Assembly (NCBI GenBank): GCA_021324445.1
Contig: JAJPJC010000298.1
Coordinates: 1 to 32,298, forward strand
Direction of reading: 5' to 3'
DNA: 32,298 nucleotides
DNA from: Isosphaeraceae bacterium
GTDB lineage: Bacteria > Planctomycetota > Planctomycetia > Isosphaerales > Isosphaeraceae
Below are positions 16,994-25,208 of the stretch, piece after piece. Under the pieces are notes generated by a model, which worked only from the letters and a program-made list of their open reading frames with translations, was not told the origin of the DNA and did no database searches. The first letter of the stretch is position 1. Every line of letters starts with the position of its first letter. The position numbers and the translations under genes are program-made.

Positions 16994-17027
16994 ACAACAT
17001 CAGATCCGGCCGCCCGCACCGAGCAGA

Positions 17028-18476
17028 TCATCCGACCTGCGCCTCCGGCAGCGAGAGCAACTGCCGCGTGATCCGACGCCGATCGGCGGATTGTCGTTCG
17101 CGGGAATGGAGGCGGGGCGATCCCCGGACTCGACCACCCATGAGCCGACGACGATCGGGGGATTGTTGCACGCCGAGCGCGCGACCGGAGGGCGAAAGCG
17201 GCGTGGGGAGTAACAGGGTCGCCAGGCGCTCCAGCCACTCTTCAGGCGTCTGAAGTCCGTGCCGCTCGGCGAGGCCGCGGAAGGGGTCCATTCCACTCGA
17301 AGTCGACGGCTGGGTGATCCAGTCGGCGAAATTGGCCCGCGCGACCACCGCCTGGCCGTCGAGCCAGGCCAATCCGCCCGGCCAGCCCGCCACCCCCGGT
17401 GGGAAGAAGAGCCGCTGGCCCATCTTGGTCAGGTGGATCTCCAGGTCCACCAGTTCGGGCGGCGGGCGAAACAACTCGAGGGCACGGATTGCGCCGATCG
17501 CCAGTGCGACAGGACTCTTCACGCACCGCGCGCGGCAGTCCTCCGAGTGGAAGAGCCGGGAGCGGAGCACCAGCTCGATCCCCCTGGCGACGTCGACATC
17601 CCCCGGAATCCGGATGGCGTCCGCCAGCGGCGCAAGCAGCTCGGGCGATGGCTCGTCGGTGTCGGAGACGAACGTCCGGTAGAGTCGCCGGGCGACGTGG
17701 ACGGCGGCGGCCGGCTGGCGGCAGGCGATCCGGACGACGTCATCCAGGCCCCAGGGGCCGGTCTCGCCCAGGATCGTCTTGGGACCGGCGTCGAAGTCGC
17801 CAGGGTCGAGCCGATCCGGCTCGCGCCAGCCGGTGAGTGCTCGCGCGGCCTCGCGGACGTCACGCTCGGTGTAATCACCGAGACCAATTGCGAAGAGCTC
17901 GAGGAACTCGCGGGCCAGGTTCTCGTTCGGCTGGGCCTTCGTGCTATTGAAGCCGTCGAGCCATCGCCGCATGGCACCATCGCCGAGCATGCGGCGGTGC
18001 AGTTGGCGGATCGGCGACCGACATAACTCGCGCTGGGACAGGTGTTGCGCCAGCATCAGCTCGGGGGCCTGGACTTTCGCCTGGCTGGTGGCATAGTGGC
18101 CGTGCCAGGCGAGGGTCATGACCTCCCTCAGGGGGAAGGGCGTGACGATCAGCCGGTAGAGCCAGAGCAACTGGATGCGTTCGATTGAAGGGCGGCGCCG
18201 GGCCGATTCTTCCATGGCGGTGACTGTCTCGGCGAACTCCGCCGCCGGCTGGCCGCCGGGTCCCTGGGGTTCGCCGTCGAGGATGCGTCGCATCGAGGGC
18301 TCGAAACCCTCGCGGACATCCCGCTGAAGCTGGCCCCAGGTCGCCCCGAACCCGGCGCGGCGGTGCAGGTGCGCCACACGCGCGGCGTCCCAGGGGGTCT
18401 CCGGGCCGGGTTGATAGGCTGCCCAGGCAGCCCGCGGGTCATCAAGAAGTGATTTCTCAGCCTTCGTCATGATCAT
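17028..18476 (-). CDS. DUF1800 family protein
   Basis: The 482-residue product fits DUF1800, a family of unknown activity nearly always paired with DUF1501 and frequent in planctomycetes. Seen are HLHRRAGFGATWGQL (about 37-50), MTLAWHGHYATS (120-131), NENLAREFLELFAIG (184-198), VREAARALTGW, and a C-terminal FFPPGVAGWPGG and ANFADWI. The ATG at 18476 overlaps the TGA of the upstream M56 gene as ATGA, so it is translationally coupled. No classic signal peptide is seen at the N-terminus. Near the C-terminus a 24-codon in-frame duplication creates two similar QS-x-DRRR segments before the normal LLSLPEAQ ending. Confidence 0.92.
   Translation of the reverse strand: MIMTKAEKSLLDDPRAAWAAYQPGPETPWDAARVAHLHRRAGFGATWGQLQRDVREGFEPSMRRILDGEPQGPGGQPAAEFAETVTAMEESARRRPSIERIQLLWLYRLIVTPFPLREVMTLAWHGHYATSQAKVQAPELMLAQHLSQRELCRSPIRQLHRRMLGDGAMRRWLDGFNSTKAQPNENLAREFLELFAIGLGDYTERDVREAARALTGWREPDRLDPGDFDAGPKTILGETGPWGLDDVVRIACRQPAAAVHVARRLYRTFVSDTDEPSPELLAPLADAIRIPGDVDVARGIELVLRSRLFHSEDCRARCVKSPVALAIGAIRALELFRPPPELVDLEIHLTKMGQRLFFPPGVAGWPGGLAWLDGQAVVARANFADWITQPSTSSGMDPFRGLAERHGLQTPEEWLERLATLLLPTPLSPSGRALGVQQSPDRRRLMGGRVRGSPRLHSRERQSADRRRITRQLLSLPEAQVG
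17073..17168. repeat. In-frame imperfect direct repeat inside the DUF1800 gene
   Basis: Segments 17073-17096 and 17145-17168 agree at 21 of 24 positions and are offset by 72 bp, exactly 24 codons. In the protein the copies read QQSPDRRR and RQSADRRR. The sequence between them looks unlike typical DUF1800 tails, suggesting a small duplication or insertion. Confidence 0.7.
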
Positions 18477-21400
18477 GGTATCCGCTCCTTGAGCGTGATC
18501 GTGCCCAGGTCGCGATCCTCGCCGGGCTTCAGCGGCATCACCGGGACCCGGGCCTCCCGGTGGCCGGACCCGGCCACGATGTAGAAGCGGGCACCGGGCA
18601 CGAGCGTATCCAGCACGAATTCCCCCCTGGGATTGGGATGGATCTTGAGCCAGTAGCTGAGCATCGCTCGCTCGCCCAGGAGCTCGAAATAGGGTGTCCC
18701 GTCGTTGAGGATCTCGGCGCGGCTCAGATCGGCCGCCTTGTCGCGGGGCACGAGCACCGGGTAAACCTGTGCGCCGGGCTCGGCCGAGCCGCTGGCGGTG
18801 GCGAGCCGGCCGCGGACCGTGGCCATCGGCTGGAGCTGGACCACGGCCGGCTGCGTCGCCCCGGGGTCGGGCTTCAGGTCGACGACCGCGCCGAGTTTGC
18901 GGTCGGGCTGGAGGCAGAAGACGCGATAGGTTTTCGACGGGTCCGCGCCGGGGAGGCGGAATCGACCCTCGGTGACAACCTCGGCTCCGTGGTTCCAGGC
19001 GTTGATCTCCCGCACGCCGATCCCTTCGCAGGAGCACATGACCTGGGAGACGGCCTTGCCATCCGGGCCGATCATCGTGGCTTCCAGAGGGACGCCTTTC
19101 CGCACGGCGATCGCGACCGGCTTCGGCTCGCCCTCTTTCGGGACGTCGATGGCCGCGAGGCCCTGGGGGCAGATGAGCGCGACCCGGTAGTTGCCATTGA
19201 GCGGAACATGCAGGTAGCTTTCGTCCGGGGTCTCGACGGCAACGACACCTTGGCCCGGCAAGGTGGTGATGGCGAATTGCCCGTCGGCGCCGGTCAAGAC
19301 CTTGTTGTCCAGTTCGTATTCCCGGCGGTTGTTGGGATTGCCGCGGTGGGGTTGGTAGACGACGGTCGCGCCGGCGATCGGCCGCTGGCCATCGGCGTCG
19401 ATGACCCGTCCCGTCACGATTCGCCCCTTGTCGAGGGCGAAGTTCTTTTCGAGGGACCTCGCCCCGGCCGGCCAGCCTTGCTGGTGAAACCGGAGGGCCA
19501 GGTAGGCGGAATCGGCGGGCGGGTAGACCGTGGTCCGGTACGACTCCGCCGAGGGTCCGGAGATGCGGTAGCGGCCGTCGGCGTCGGTCCGGGTGTACTG
19601 CGGCGTACCGCCGCGTCGCCGCATCGCGGTCATCTGGACCAGGATGCCGGCCAGCGGTTTGCCGGTCGCCTTGTCGGTCACGCGCCCCTGGACGGGTCGG
19701 GCCGGCTCGAGTACATGGGTGAACGTCGGTTGGACCGGCGCGATCTCGAACGCCTTGACCCAGGCATTCATGACCGCCTTGATCCCACCCCGGACTCCCG
19801 TGCTCACGGTCACCTCGTCCGCGGCATAGTCGGGGTGACGGAACTCGAGCTCCGCATAGACCCCCAGGGGCATGCCGTCGAGTGTGAACCGGCCTTCAGC
19901 GTCGGTCATCCGCGGCCTGGGCCAGTACGCAGGAATCTCCGCGTCCGCCAGGGTCGTATCGACTCCCATGCCGTCGGTCATCTCGGCATCGATGAAGTCC
20001 CGGAGCGCAACCCGCACACCCGCTGCGGGCAGGCCGCTGGGCGCGAGCAGCCGGCCGCGGATCACGACCTCGGGGGCCAGTCGGAGCGTCAGGTCGGTCG
20101 TGCCGGCCTTGAGGAAGGGCGCCGCCATCCCCAGGCCAGGTGCCTTGACCAGCAGGTTCCCCTCGAGGCCCTCCTGGTGGAAGTAACGCCCGGGATGGAA
20201 GTCGGCGGCGAGGGCAAACGCCCCCTTCGCGTCGGTCGTGGTCTCGCCGAGCACCTCCGATCGAGTGGAACGCCGGGCCTGGTGATCCTTGGGCATCGCG
20301 ACGTTGGGCAGCGTGGGCCTGCGGTGGACGATCCAGAGGACCGTCGCGCCCGCGACCGGCTGGCCATCGGGGCCGAGCACGTTGCCGTGGATCGTCCGTC
20401 TCGCGTCGGTCCTCTTCGAATCGGCCCGCTCGGATGGGGACATCGGTGGTGCTGCCGCATCCGGCTGCGGCCGGTTCTCCTGGACCTTCGGACCCGCCGG
20501 CCTGGTCTGGGCCAGCGCCAGCGCCGAGGCCGCCAGGACCATCGCGGCCGCGCTGGTGCAAGCCCAGCGCGTGCCGACGATCGGGCTCTTCGGTCGCTCT
20601 TCCAGGATGAGCCGGACTCGAGCCGTCAGGCCGTGACGGCTGGAGATCGCCGCCAGGGCCATCGGCGCGTGTCGGTGCGGGACCAGGCCGAGGAGTGTCT
20701 CGGCGTAGTCGGTCGCCGGCAGGCCGGTTGAAAGCACGCAATTGTCGCAAGCCAGCTCGCTCAGTTGACCCAGGCGGTGCCTGGCCAGCCACGCCAGCGG
20801 GTGCCAGGGGAGCAGGCAGGTCATCACCTCGGCGAGCAGGCCGGAGAGGTGGTCGCGGCGCACCCAGTGGGCCAGCTCGTGGCAGAAGACGCCAATCCAG
20901 TGGAGTTTCCTTCCTCCGCTGGTGGGCATGAGGATGACCGGCCGGCGGCCCCAGCACCAGATCGAGGGGCACCGCGTCCGGGTCGAGAGGCGCAGCTCCG
21001 GCGTGCGGTTCATGCCCATTCGCGCGGCCGCGTCCGACGCCGCGGCGTCGAGCCGTTCGTCTTCGAGAGGCCGCGCGTGTCGCACCACGCACAGGCCGAG
21101 GCAGAACGACGTGACCAGGCGCACGGCGGCCAGGGCCGTCAGGATCAGCCAGGCGCCCATCGCCAGCGAGTACCCGGTGAAGGGATCGAATCGGTGCGGA
21201 TCGCCGGCCGGCGGGGCGGGGGGAGACACGGTGCGGGGTGGGTCGACCGCGCGCGGCCCGGCGACCGGCACGAACGGGACGGGACCCCTCGGAACGAGGG
21301 GAGACCTTGTCGGCGCGTCGATTGTGGGCGCCGGGGCGCCGGTCGCCGGGCTCATTGCCGATCGGGTCAGCAGCCCCCAGCCGCCGCGCCGAGCCGCTTG

Positions 21401-21634
21401 CGCCAAGAGCGGCGTGACCATCGCGGCCACCACCGCCAGGAGCAACAGCCGGTGTGCCCGCGCCGGTCGTCGCGCCAGCGCGGCGCTCCCCCCCAGTCCG
21501 AGGGGGAGGAGCACCGTCGACTGCCACGAATAGTCCCACAGGATCGATTCACCCGGTCGGAACGCGTCCCACATCGCCGGTCTCCCTCCCATCCAGGTCG
21601 TCGCTTTCCTTGAGAATCCTGCGCAAATCATCAT
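18473..21634 (-). CDS. M56 (BlaR1-like) metallopeptidase with carboxypeptidase-regulatory-like repeats, copy B
   Basis: BlaR1/MecR1-type proteins are membrane zinc peptidases that relay a signal and lead to cleavage of a BlaI-type repressor. In 1053 residues, an N-terminal membrane part with about four hydrophobic spans (near 38-52, 61-78, 157-182, 358-375) surrounds the zinc motif HELAH (252-256) and the third ligand region SELACD (Glu293). Instead of a penicillin-binding domain, the C-terminal 670 residues hold a series of Ig-like carboxypeptidase-regulatory repeats, recognisable by phrases such as IHGNVLGPDGQPVAGATVLW, VQGRVTDKATGKPLAGILVQ and VTGRVIDADGQRPIAGATVV. The ATG at 21634 overlaps the TGA of copy A (ATGA), and its own TGA overlaps the DUF1800 start. 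It is clearly paralogous to copy A. What it senses is unknown. Confidence 0.92.
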   Translation of the reverse strand: MMICAGFSRKATTWMGGRPAMWDAFRPGESILWDYSWQSTVLLPLGLGGSAALARRPARAHRLLLLAVVAAMVTPLLAQAARRGGWGLLTRSAMSPATGAPAPTIDAPTRSPLVPRGPVPFVPVAGPRAVDPPRTVSPPAPPAGDPHRFDPFTGYSLAMGAWLILTALAAVRLVTSFCLGLCVVRHARPLEDERLDAAASDAAARMGMNRTPELRLSTRTRCPSIWCWGRRPVILMPTSGGRKLHWIGVFCHELAHWVRRDHLSGLLAEVMTCLLPWHPLAWLARHRLGQLSELACDNCVLSTGLPATDYAETLLGLVPHRHAPMALAAISSRHGLTARVRLILEERPKSPIVGTRWACTSAAAMVLAASALALAQTRPAGPKVQENRPQPDAAAPPMSPSERADSKRTDARRTIHGNVLGPDGQPVAGATVLWIVHRRPTLPNVAMPKDHQARRSTRSEVLGETTTDAKGAFALAADFHPGRYFHQEGLEGNLLVKAPGLGMAAPFLKAGTTDLTLRLAPEVVIRGRLLAPSGLPAAGVRVALRDFIDAEMTDGMGVDTTLADAEIPAYWPRPRMTDAEGRFTLDGMPLGVYAELEFRHPDYAADEVTVSTGVRGGIKAVMNAWVKAFEIAPVQPTFTHVLEPARPVQGRVTDKATGKPLAGILVQMTAMRRRGGTPQYTRTDADGRYRISGPSAESYRTTVYPPADSAYLALRFHQQGWPAGARSLEKNFALDKGRIVTGRVIDADGQRPIAGATVVYQPHRGNPNNRREYELDNKVLTGADGQFAITTLPGQGVVAVETPDESYLHVPLNGNYRVALICPQGLAAIDVPKEGEPKPVAIAVRKGVPLEATMIGPDGKAVSQVMCSCEGIGVREINAWNHGAEVVTEGRFRLPGADPSKTYRVFCLQPDRKLGAVVDLKPDPGATQPAVVQLQPMATVRGRLATASGSAEPGAQVYPVLVPRDKAADLSRAEILNDGTPYFELLGERAMLSYWLKIHPNPRGEFVLDTLVPGARFYIVAGSGHREARVPVMPLKPGEDRDLGTITLKERIP

Positions 21635-24600
21635 GGGTTCCGGTCGGCCAGGACGATCGGCTTGACCGCACCCAGGTCGCGGACCTCGCCCGGCCGGAGC
21701 GGCTCCAGCGGGATGTAATGGACCTCGGCGCTGGACAGCGGAGGATAAAACACGAGGTAATGCCTCACGCCCGCCACCAGGTCCTCGACCTCGAACTCGC
21801 CTGCGTCATTGGTCTTGGTGAACCAGCGGTTCCCGCGTCGAGCCGCCTGGCCGTAGTCCAGCAGGCGGGCTTGCCCGAGGAAATCCATCGGATGGAGCTT
21901 GATCTCGTCGCGAGTCACGGGGAAGTAGGCGGTGAAGCCCTTCTGGCGATCGGGCGATCCGTCGGGCCGAAGAAGCTTGCCCCGGACTCGGGCCGTTGGG
22001 CGCAGGATCACCGGCACCGGCTCGACCGGCTCGGACCGGGCCGTCAGGTCCGCGAAGCCGGCCAGAGGGCGCTCGTCCTGGATGAAGAAGATCCGGTACG
22101 TCTGTCCCGGCTCGAAGCTCGACGAGCGGAACGATCCCAGAGCACAGCGCCCGGATCCGGCCCCGGAGTGCTCGGTCCAGACGAAGACCGATTCTCCGCT
22201 GGCCCAGACGTCGCGGAGCGGCCTGCCGTCGGAATCGACGGCCTGTGCGGCGATCGTGGCGCCCTTCCTGAGCGCGATCTCCACTGGCGCGATGGTCCCG
22301 TTCGGGGTCGCCGGGATCCGGGCATACCCGTGGGGATGGTAGACCGCGGTGTCATTCTCGGAATCGCCCCGCGGGACGGCCATGCGCTGGTAACCTGCCG
22401 TCGGCGACTCGACCAGTAGCAGTGATCGGTAACGCGGGTCGACCCAGATTGCGAAGTTCCCTTCCCGGTCCGAGAGGACCGTCTGAGAGTGGTGTTCGCC
22501 GATCACGCGAGCGCCCGCGATGGGCTGTTTCGTACCGGCATCGATGATCCGTCCCCGGACGAGCTTCCCCTTCTCGACGGTGAGATTCCACCGCAGCTCC
22601 GCTGCGCCGGCCGGCCATTCCTTACGATCATGCTGGGCGGGTAAATAGCCGGAGCTGGCGTCCGGGATCAGTTGAGCCCAGACTCCCTGTGGATAGTCCC
22701 AGGCGACCCCCGTGACCCGATACCGGCCCTGGGTATCGGTCGTGGCGAACGAATCGCGGGGCAAACTTCCCCCGTCCATGGCATGGATCTCGACGTGGAC
22801 GCCGGCCAGCGGCTTTCCAGTGTCCTTGTCGGTGACGATCCCCTCGATCGGCCGCGCCGCCTCGAGGACATGGGTAAACCGAGGAGCGGTCGGCCTGATC
22901 CGCCATGCCTTGCGCCAACCGGTCCACTCCGATTCCGTGCTGATGGCCAGCTCCTCATGGATGTAGCGATCATGAACGAGCACGATCCGGGCTACCGCCT
23001 TTTCGGTAAAGCCATCGAGTCGGAATCGCCCCTGGGAGTCGGTCACGACCGGCTCCGGCCAGTAGGGCCTGCGGACGCGACGACCCTCTCCGTCCTCGGG
23101 TGCCCGCAGCCAGAAGCCGTCCAGAGCGGGCCGCTCGCCCAGGACCAGGCTGCTCAAGGCGACCGACACACCCGAAACCGGCGTTCCTGCCTCCGAGAGG
23201 AGGCGGCCTTCGATCGGGAAGTTGGGCCGAAGGGTGAGCTCGATCGGCCGGTCATCCAGCGGCTCGAAGCGCGTCTGCCCGTCCTCCTCGGGCCGCGCGC
23301 CGAAATTCCGCCCCGCCAGCCCCATGCCGGCCGATCGCGCGATCACTTCGACATCGAGCACCGCCGGGTCAATCGCGAGATCGAGGACGAACCGGCCGTC
23401 ACGGTCGGCGGCGACCTGGCCCATCAGGTCGCTCTCCTGGCCGCGATGCGTGAAGTACCAGCCGTTGACGGGCTCCCGGAACTCGTGCCGTCCCACGACG
23501 AAGATCGAGGCACCGGCCACGGGTTTGCCCGAGGCGTCGCGGACCGTCCCCCGAATCACGCGGTGTCGCACCGGATCGCCCGGGGAAGTCCGGGGCGCCG
23601 CTGTCGGCCGTGTTTGCGCCAGGGCCAGCACGGAGGCGGCCGTCACCATGGCCAGAGCGCTGAGGGTCGTCCACCGGGTGCTGACGACCGGGCTGAACCG
23701 TGGCTCGTCGAGGATATGCCGGACCCGGCCGATCAGCCCGCCCCGGCCGGACACCGCCGCCAGCGCCAGCGCCCGGCGACGCTGCGGGACCAGTCCCAGC
23801 AGGGTCTCGGCATAGTCGGTCGCCTCCAGGCCGGTCGACAAGGCCCAGTCGTCGCACGCCAGCTCGCTGAGCTGTCCCAGCCGATGCTTCGCCCACCACG
23901 CCAGGGGATGCCAGGGGAGAAGGCAGGTGAAGACCTCGGCGAGCAGTCCCGACCAGTGATCGCGGCGCGCCCAGTGCGCCAGCTCGTGGCAAAAGACGCC
24001 GGTCCAATCGACGGCGGACGCTCCCGCGGCGGTCTCCGGCAGGAGGATGATCGGCCGGCGCCCCCAGCACCAAATCGCAGGGCAGGCCGTGCGAGCCGAC
24101 GCCCGGAGCTCGGGAGGCACTCGCAGTCCCAGGCGCGTCGCGGCCGACTCAGCGGCCTGGGCGAGCGACCCGCACGCGATTGGTCGGGCCCGGCCGACAA
24201 CCTGGTATCCCAGGATCATGGACACGACCAGGCGCACCAGGCAGAGGCCGCTCAGCACCAACCACGCACGGAGCAACCAGTCGCGGAGGGGAAGCGGTAC
24301 GCTCGACCAGTCGCGTGCGCCGACCCATCCCTCGATTGGCAGTCGAGCGACGGCACCCGACCGTTGCGGGGCTGGCGGTATCGGCCCGGCCCCCTTCAGC
24401 ACATCGGCAGGCAGGATCCCTGGCGACGACGCCACCGGAGGGGCCGCCGCCACCGGCGGCGATGCCGGGGAGAGCGGCGTCACGACCGAAGCCGTTGCCC
24501 AGAGGCCCCAGCCCTGCCGGTGCGCGAGCTGGCTGCCCAGCGGCGCCAGCAGCGAACCGAGGATCGCCAGGAGCAAGACGCAATGCGCTCGCGCCGGCCG

Positions 24601-24711
24601 GCGACGCAGCACGAAGCTCGCCGCCAGACCCGCCAGCAGGAAGAGTCCCGCCTGCCAGACGACGTCGCGGAACCAGGATTGGCCAGGCCCGAACCACCAG
24701 GAATTACCCAT
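21631..24711 (-). CDS. M56 (BlaR1-like) metallopeptidase with carboxypeptidase-regulatory-like repeats, copy A
   Basis: The 1026-residue product has the same layout as the next gene: membrane spans (near 17-35, 43-61, 145-170, 347-365), HELAH (242-246) and SELACD (Glu283). A periplasmic tail follows with several regulatory-like repeats (IRGTVRDASGKPVAGASIFV, IEGRLLSEAGTPVSGVSVAL, IEGIVTDKDTGKPLAGVHVE, VRGRIIDAGTKQPIAGARVI). No serine transpeptidase motif (SxxK with KTG) stands out, so beta-lactam sensing is not supported. The ATG at 24711 overlaps the end of the BlaI gene by eight bases (ATGGGTAA). An in-frame start at 24735 is less likely. It sits directly behind the repressor gene, the classic order for a sensor-peptidase and its target. 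Confidence 0.92.
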   Translation of the reverse strand: MGNSWWFGPGQSWFRDVVWQAGLFLLAGLAASFVLRRRPARAHCVLLLAILGSLLAPLGSQLAHRQGWGLWATASVVTPLSPASPPVAAAPPVASSPGILPADVLKGAGPIPPAPQRSGAVARLPIEGWVGARDWSSVPLPLRDWLLRAWLVLSGLCLVRLVVSMILGYQVVGRARPIACGSLAQAAESAATRLGLRVPPELRASARTACPAIWCWGRRPIILLPETAAGASAVDWTGVFCHELAHWARRDHWSGLLAEVFTCLLPWHPLAWWAKHRLGQLSELACDDWALSTGLEATDYAETLLGLVPQRRRALALAAVSGRGGLIGRVRHILDEPRFSPVVSTRWTTLSALAMVTAASVLALAQTRPTAAPRTSPGDPVRHRVIRGTVRDASGKPVAGASIFVVGRHEFREPVNGWYFTHRGQESDLMGQVAADRDGRFVLDLAIDPAVLDVEVIARSAGMGLAGRNFGARPEEDGQTRFEPLDDRPIELTLRPNFPIEGRLLSEAGTPVSGVSVALSSLVLGERPALDGFWLRAPEDGEGRRVRRPYWPEPVVTDSQGRFRLDGFTEKAVARIVLVHDRYIHEELAISTESEWTGWRKAWRIRPTAPRFTHVLEAARPIEGIVTDKDTGKPLAGVHVEIHAMDGGSLPRDSFATTDTQGRYRVTGVAWDYPQGVWAQLIPDASSGYLPAQHDRKEWPAGAAELRWNLTVEKGKLVRGRIIDAGTKQPIAGARVIGEHHSQTVLSDREGNFAIWVDPRYRSLLLVESPTAGYQRMAVPRGDSENDTAVYHPHGYARIPATPNGTIAPVEIALRKGATIAAQAVDSDGRPLRDVWASGESVFVWTEHSGAGSGRCALGSFRSSSFEPGQTYRIFFIQDERPLAGFADLTARSEPVEPVPVILRPTARVRGKLLRPDGSPDRQKGFTAYFPVTRDEIKLHPMDFLGQARLLDYGQAARRGNRWFTKTNDAGEFEVEDLVAGVRHYLVFYPPLSSAEVHYIPLEPLRPGEVRDLGAVKPIVLADRNP

Positions 24712-25111
24712 CGCGGCTCTCCTTGTCCTTCGCACGGCGACGCCGGTCGATCATCGTCTTGAGGGCCTTCAGTTCCTCATCGCTCAGGTCTTCGTCCTCC
24801 AGCAAGTGCTGGAACATCCGGAGCCGGTCCCCGCGGAAGACTCGCTCGATGAACGTGCGCAGCGAGCTCGCCCCGGCCTCCTCGCGGCTGCGGACCGGCC
24901 GATAGATGTAGCTCCGCCCCTCGGCGCGATGCCTCAGCCAGCCGGCTTTCTCCAGTTTCTGCATGACCGAGAGGACCGTGGTGTACGCCGGCACCGGATC
25001 CCGCCCCAGCCGGTCACGCACCTGCTGCACGGTCGCCTCGCCCAGGTCCCAGACCGCCTCCATCACCGCCTTCTGCAACGCACCCAGCCTGTCGATCGAC
25101 CCGCGCGCCAT
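24704..25111 (-). CDS. BlaI/MecI/CopY family transcriptional repressor
   Basis: The 135-residue product is a winged-helix repressor. The DNA-binding part reads LGALQKAVMEAVWDLGEATV, then VRDRLGRDPVPAYTTVLSVM, then QKLEKAGWLRHRAEGRSYIY (about 9-70), and the dimerisation tail includes SLRTFIERVFRGD. Such repressors block their own operon until an M56 peptidase triggers their cleavage. GGAGG lies eight bases before the ATG at 25111. Two TACTA-N7-TAGTA dyads lie 44-75 bp upstream over a good promoter, supporting autoregulation. It leads the series with two M56 genes, DUF1800 and DUF1501. Confidence 0.95.
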   Translation of the reverse strand: MARGSIDRLGALQKAVMEAVWDLGEATVQQVRDRLGRDPVPAYTTVLSVMQKLEKAGWLRHRAEGRSYIYRPVRSREEAGASSLRTFIERVFRGDRLRMFQHLLEDEDLSDEELKALKTMIDRRRRAKDKESRDG

Positions 25112-25154
25112 CAGCTCGGCCTCCGTGGTCCCGTCGCGAACTCGACAGCCGTTG

Positions 25155-25171
25155 TACTACTGATCATAGTA
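25155..25171. promoter_or_regulatory. Putative BlaI operator 1
   Basis: TACTA CTGATCA TAGTA: a 17-bp dyad with perfect 5-bp arms covering the expected transcription start of the BlaI operon. TACTA/TAGTA half-sites resemble those of BlaI-family repressors. Confidence 0.7.
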
Positions 25172-25186
25172 CTACGATTAATAGTA
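25170..25186. promoter_or_regulatory. Putative BlaI operator 2
   Basis: TACTA CGATTAA TAGTA has the same arms and the same 7-bp spacing as operator 1. It overlaps operator 1 by two bases and covers the -10 box of the promoter. Confidence 0.7.
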
Positions 25187-25208
25187 TCTCGCGCCCGGGC
25201 GGTGTCAA
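25181..25208 (-). promoter_or_regulatory. Sigma-70-like promoter of the BlaI-M56 operon
   Basis: On the minus strand a consensus TTGACA (25208-25203) is followed after 16 bases by TACTAT (25186-25181). The -10 box is part of operator 2, so repressor binding would block polymerase. The start site is expected near 25174, giving a 5' leader of about 63 bases. Confidence 0.7.

Noticed and set aside
18560..20731. 723-codon open frame on the plus strand
   Set aside because: It lies antisense to the clear M56 copy B. Its product is low-complexity and lacks motifs, as expected from GC-rich codon bias.
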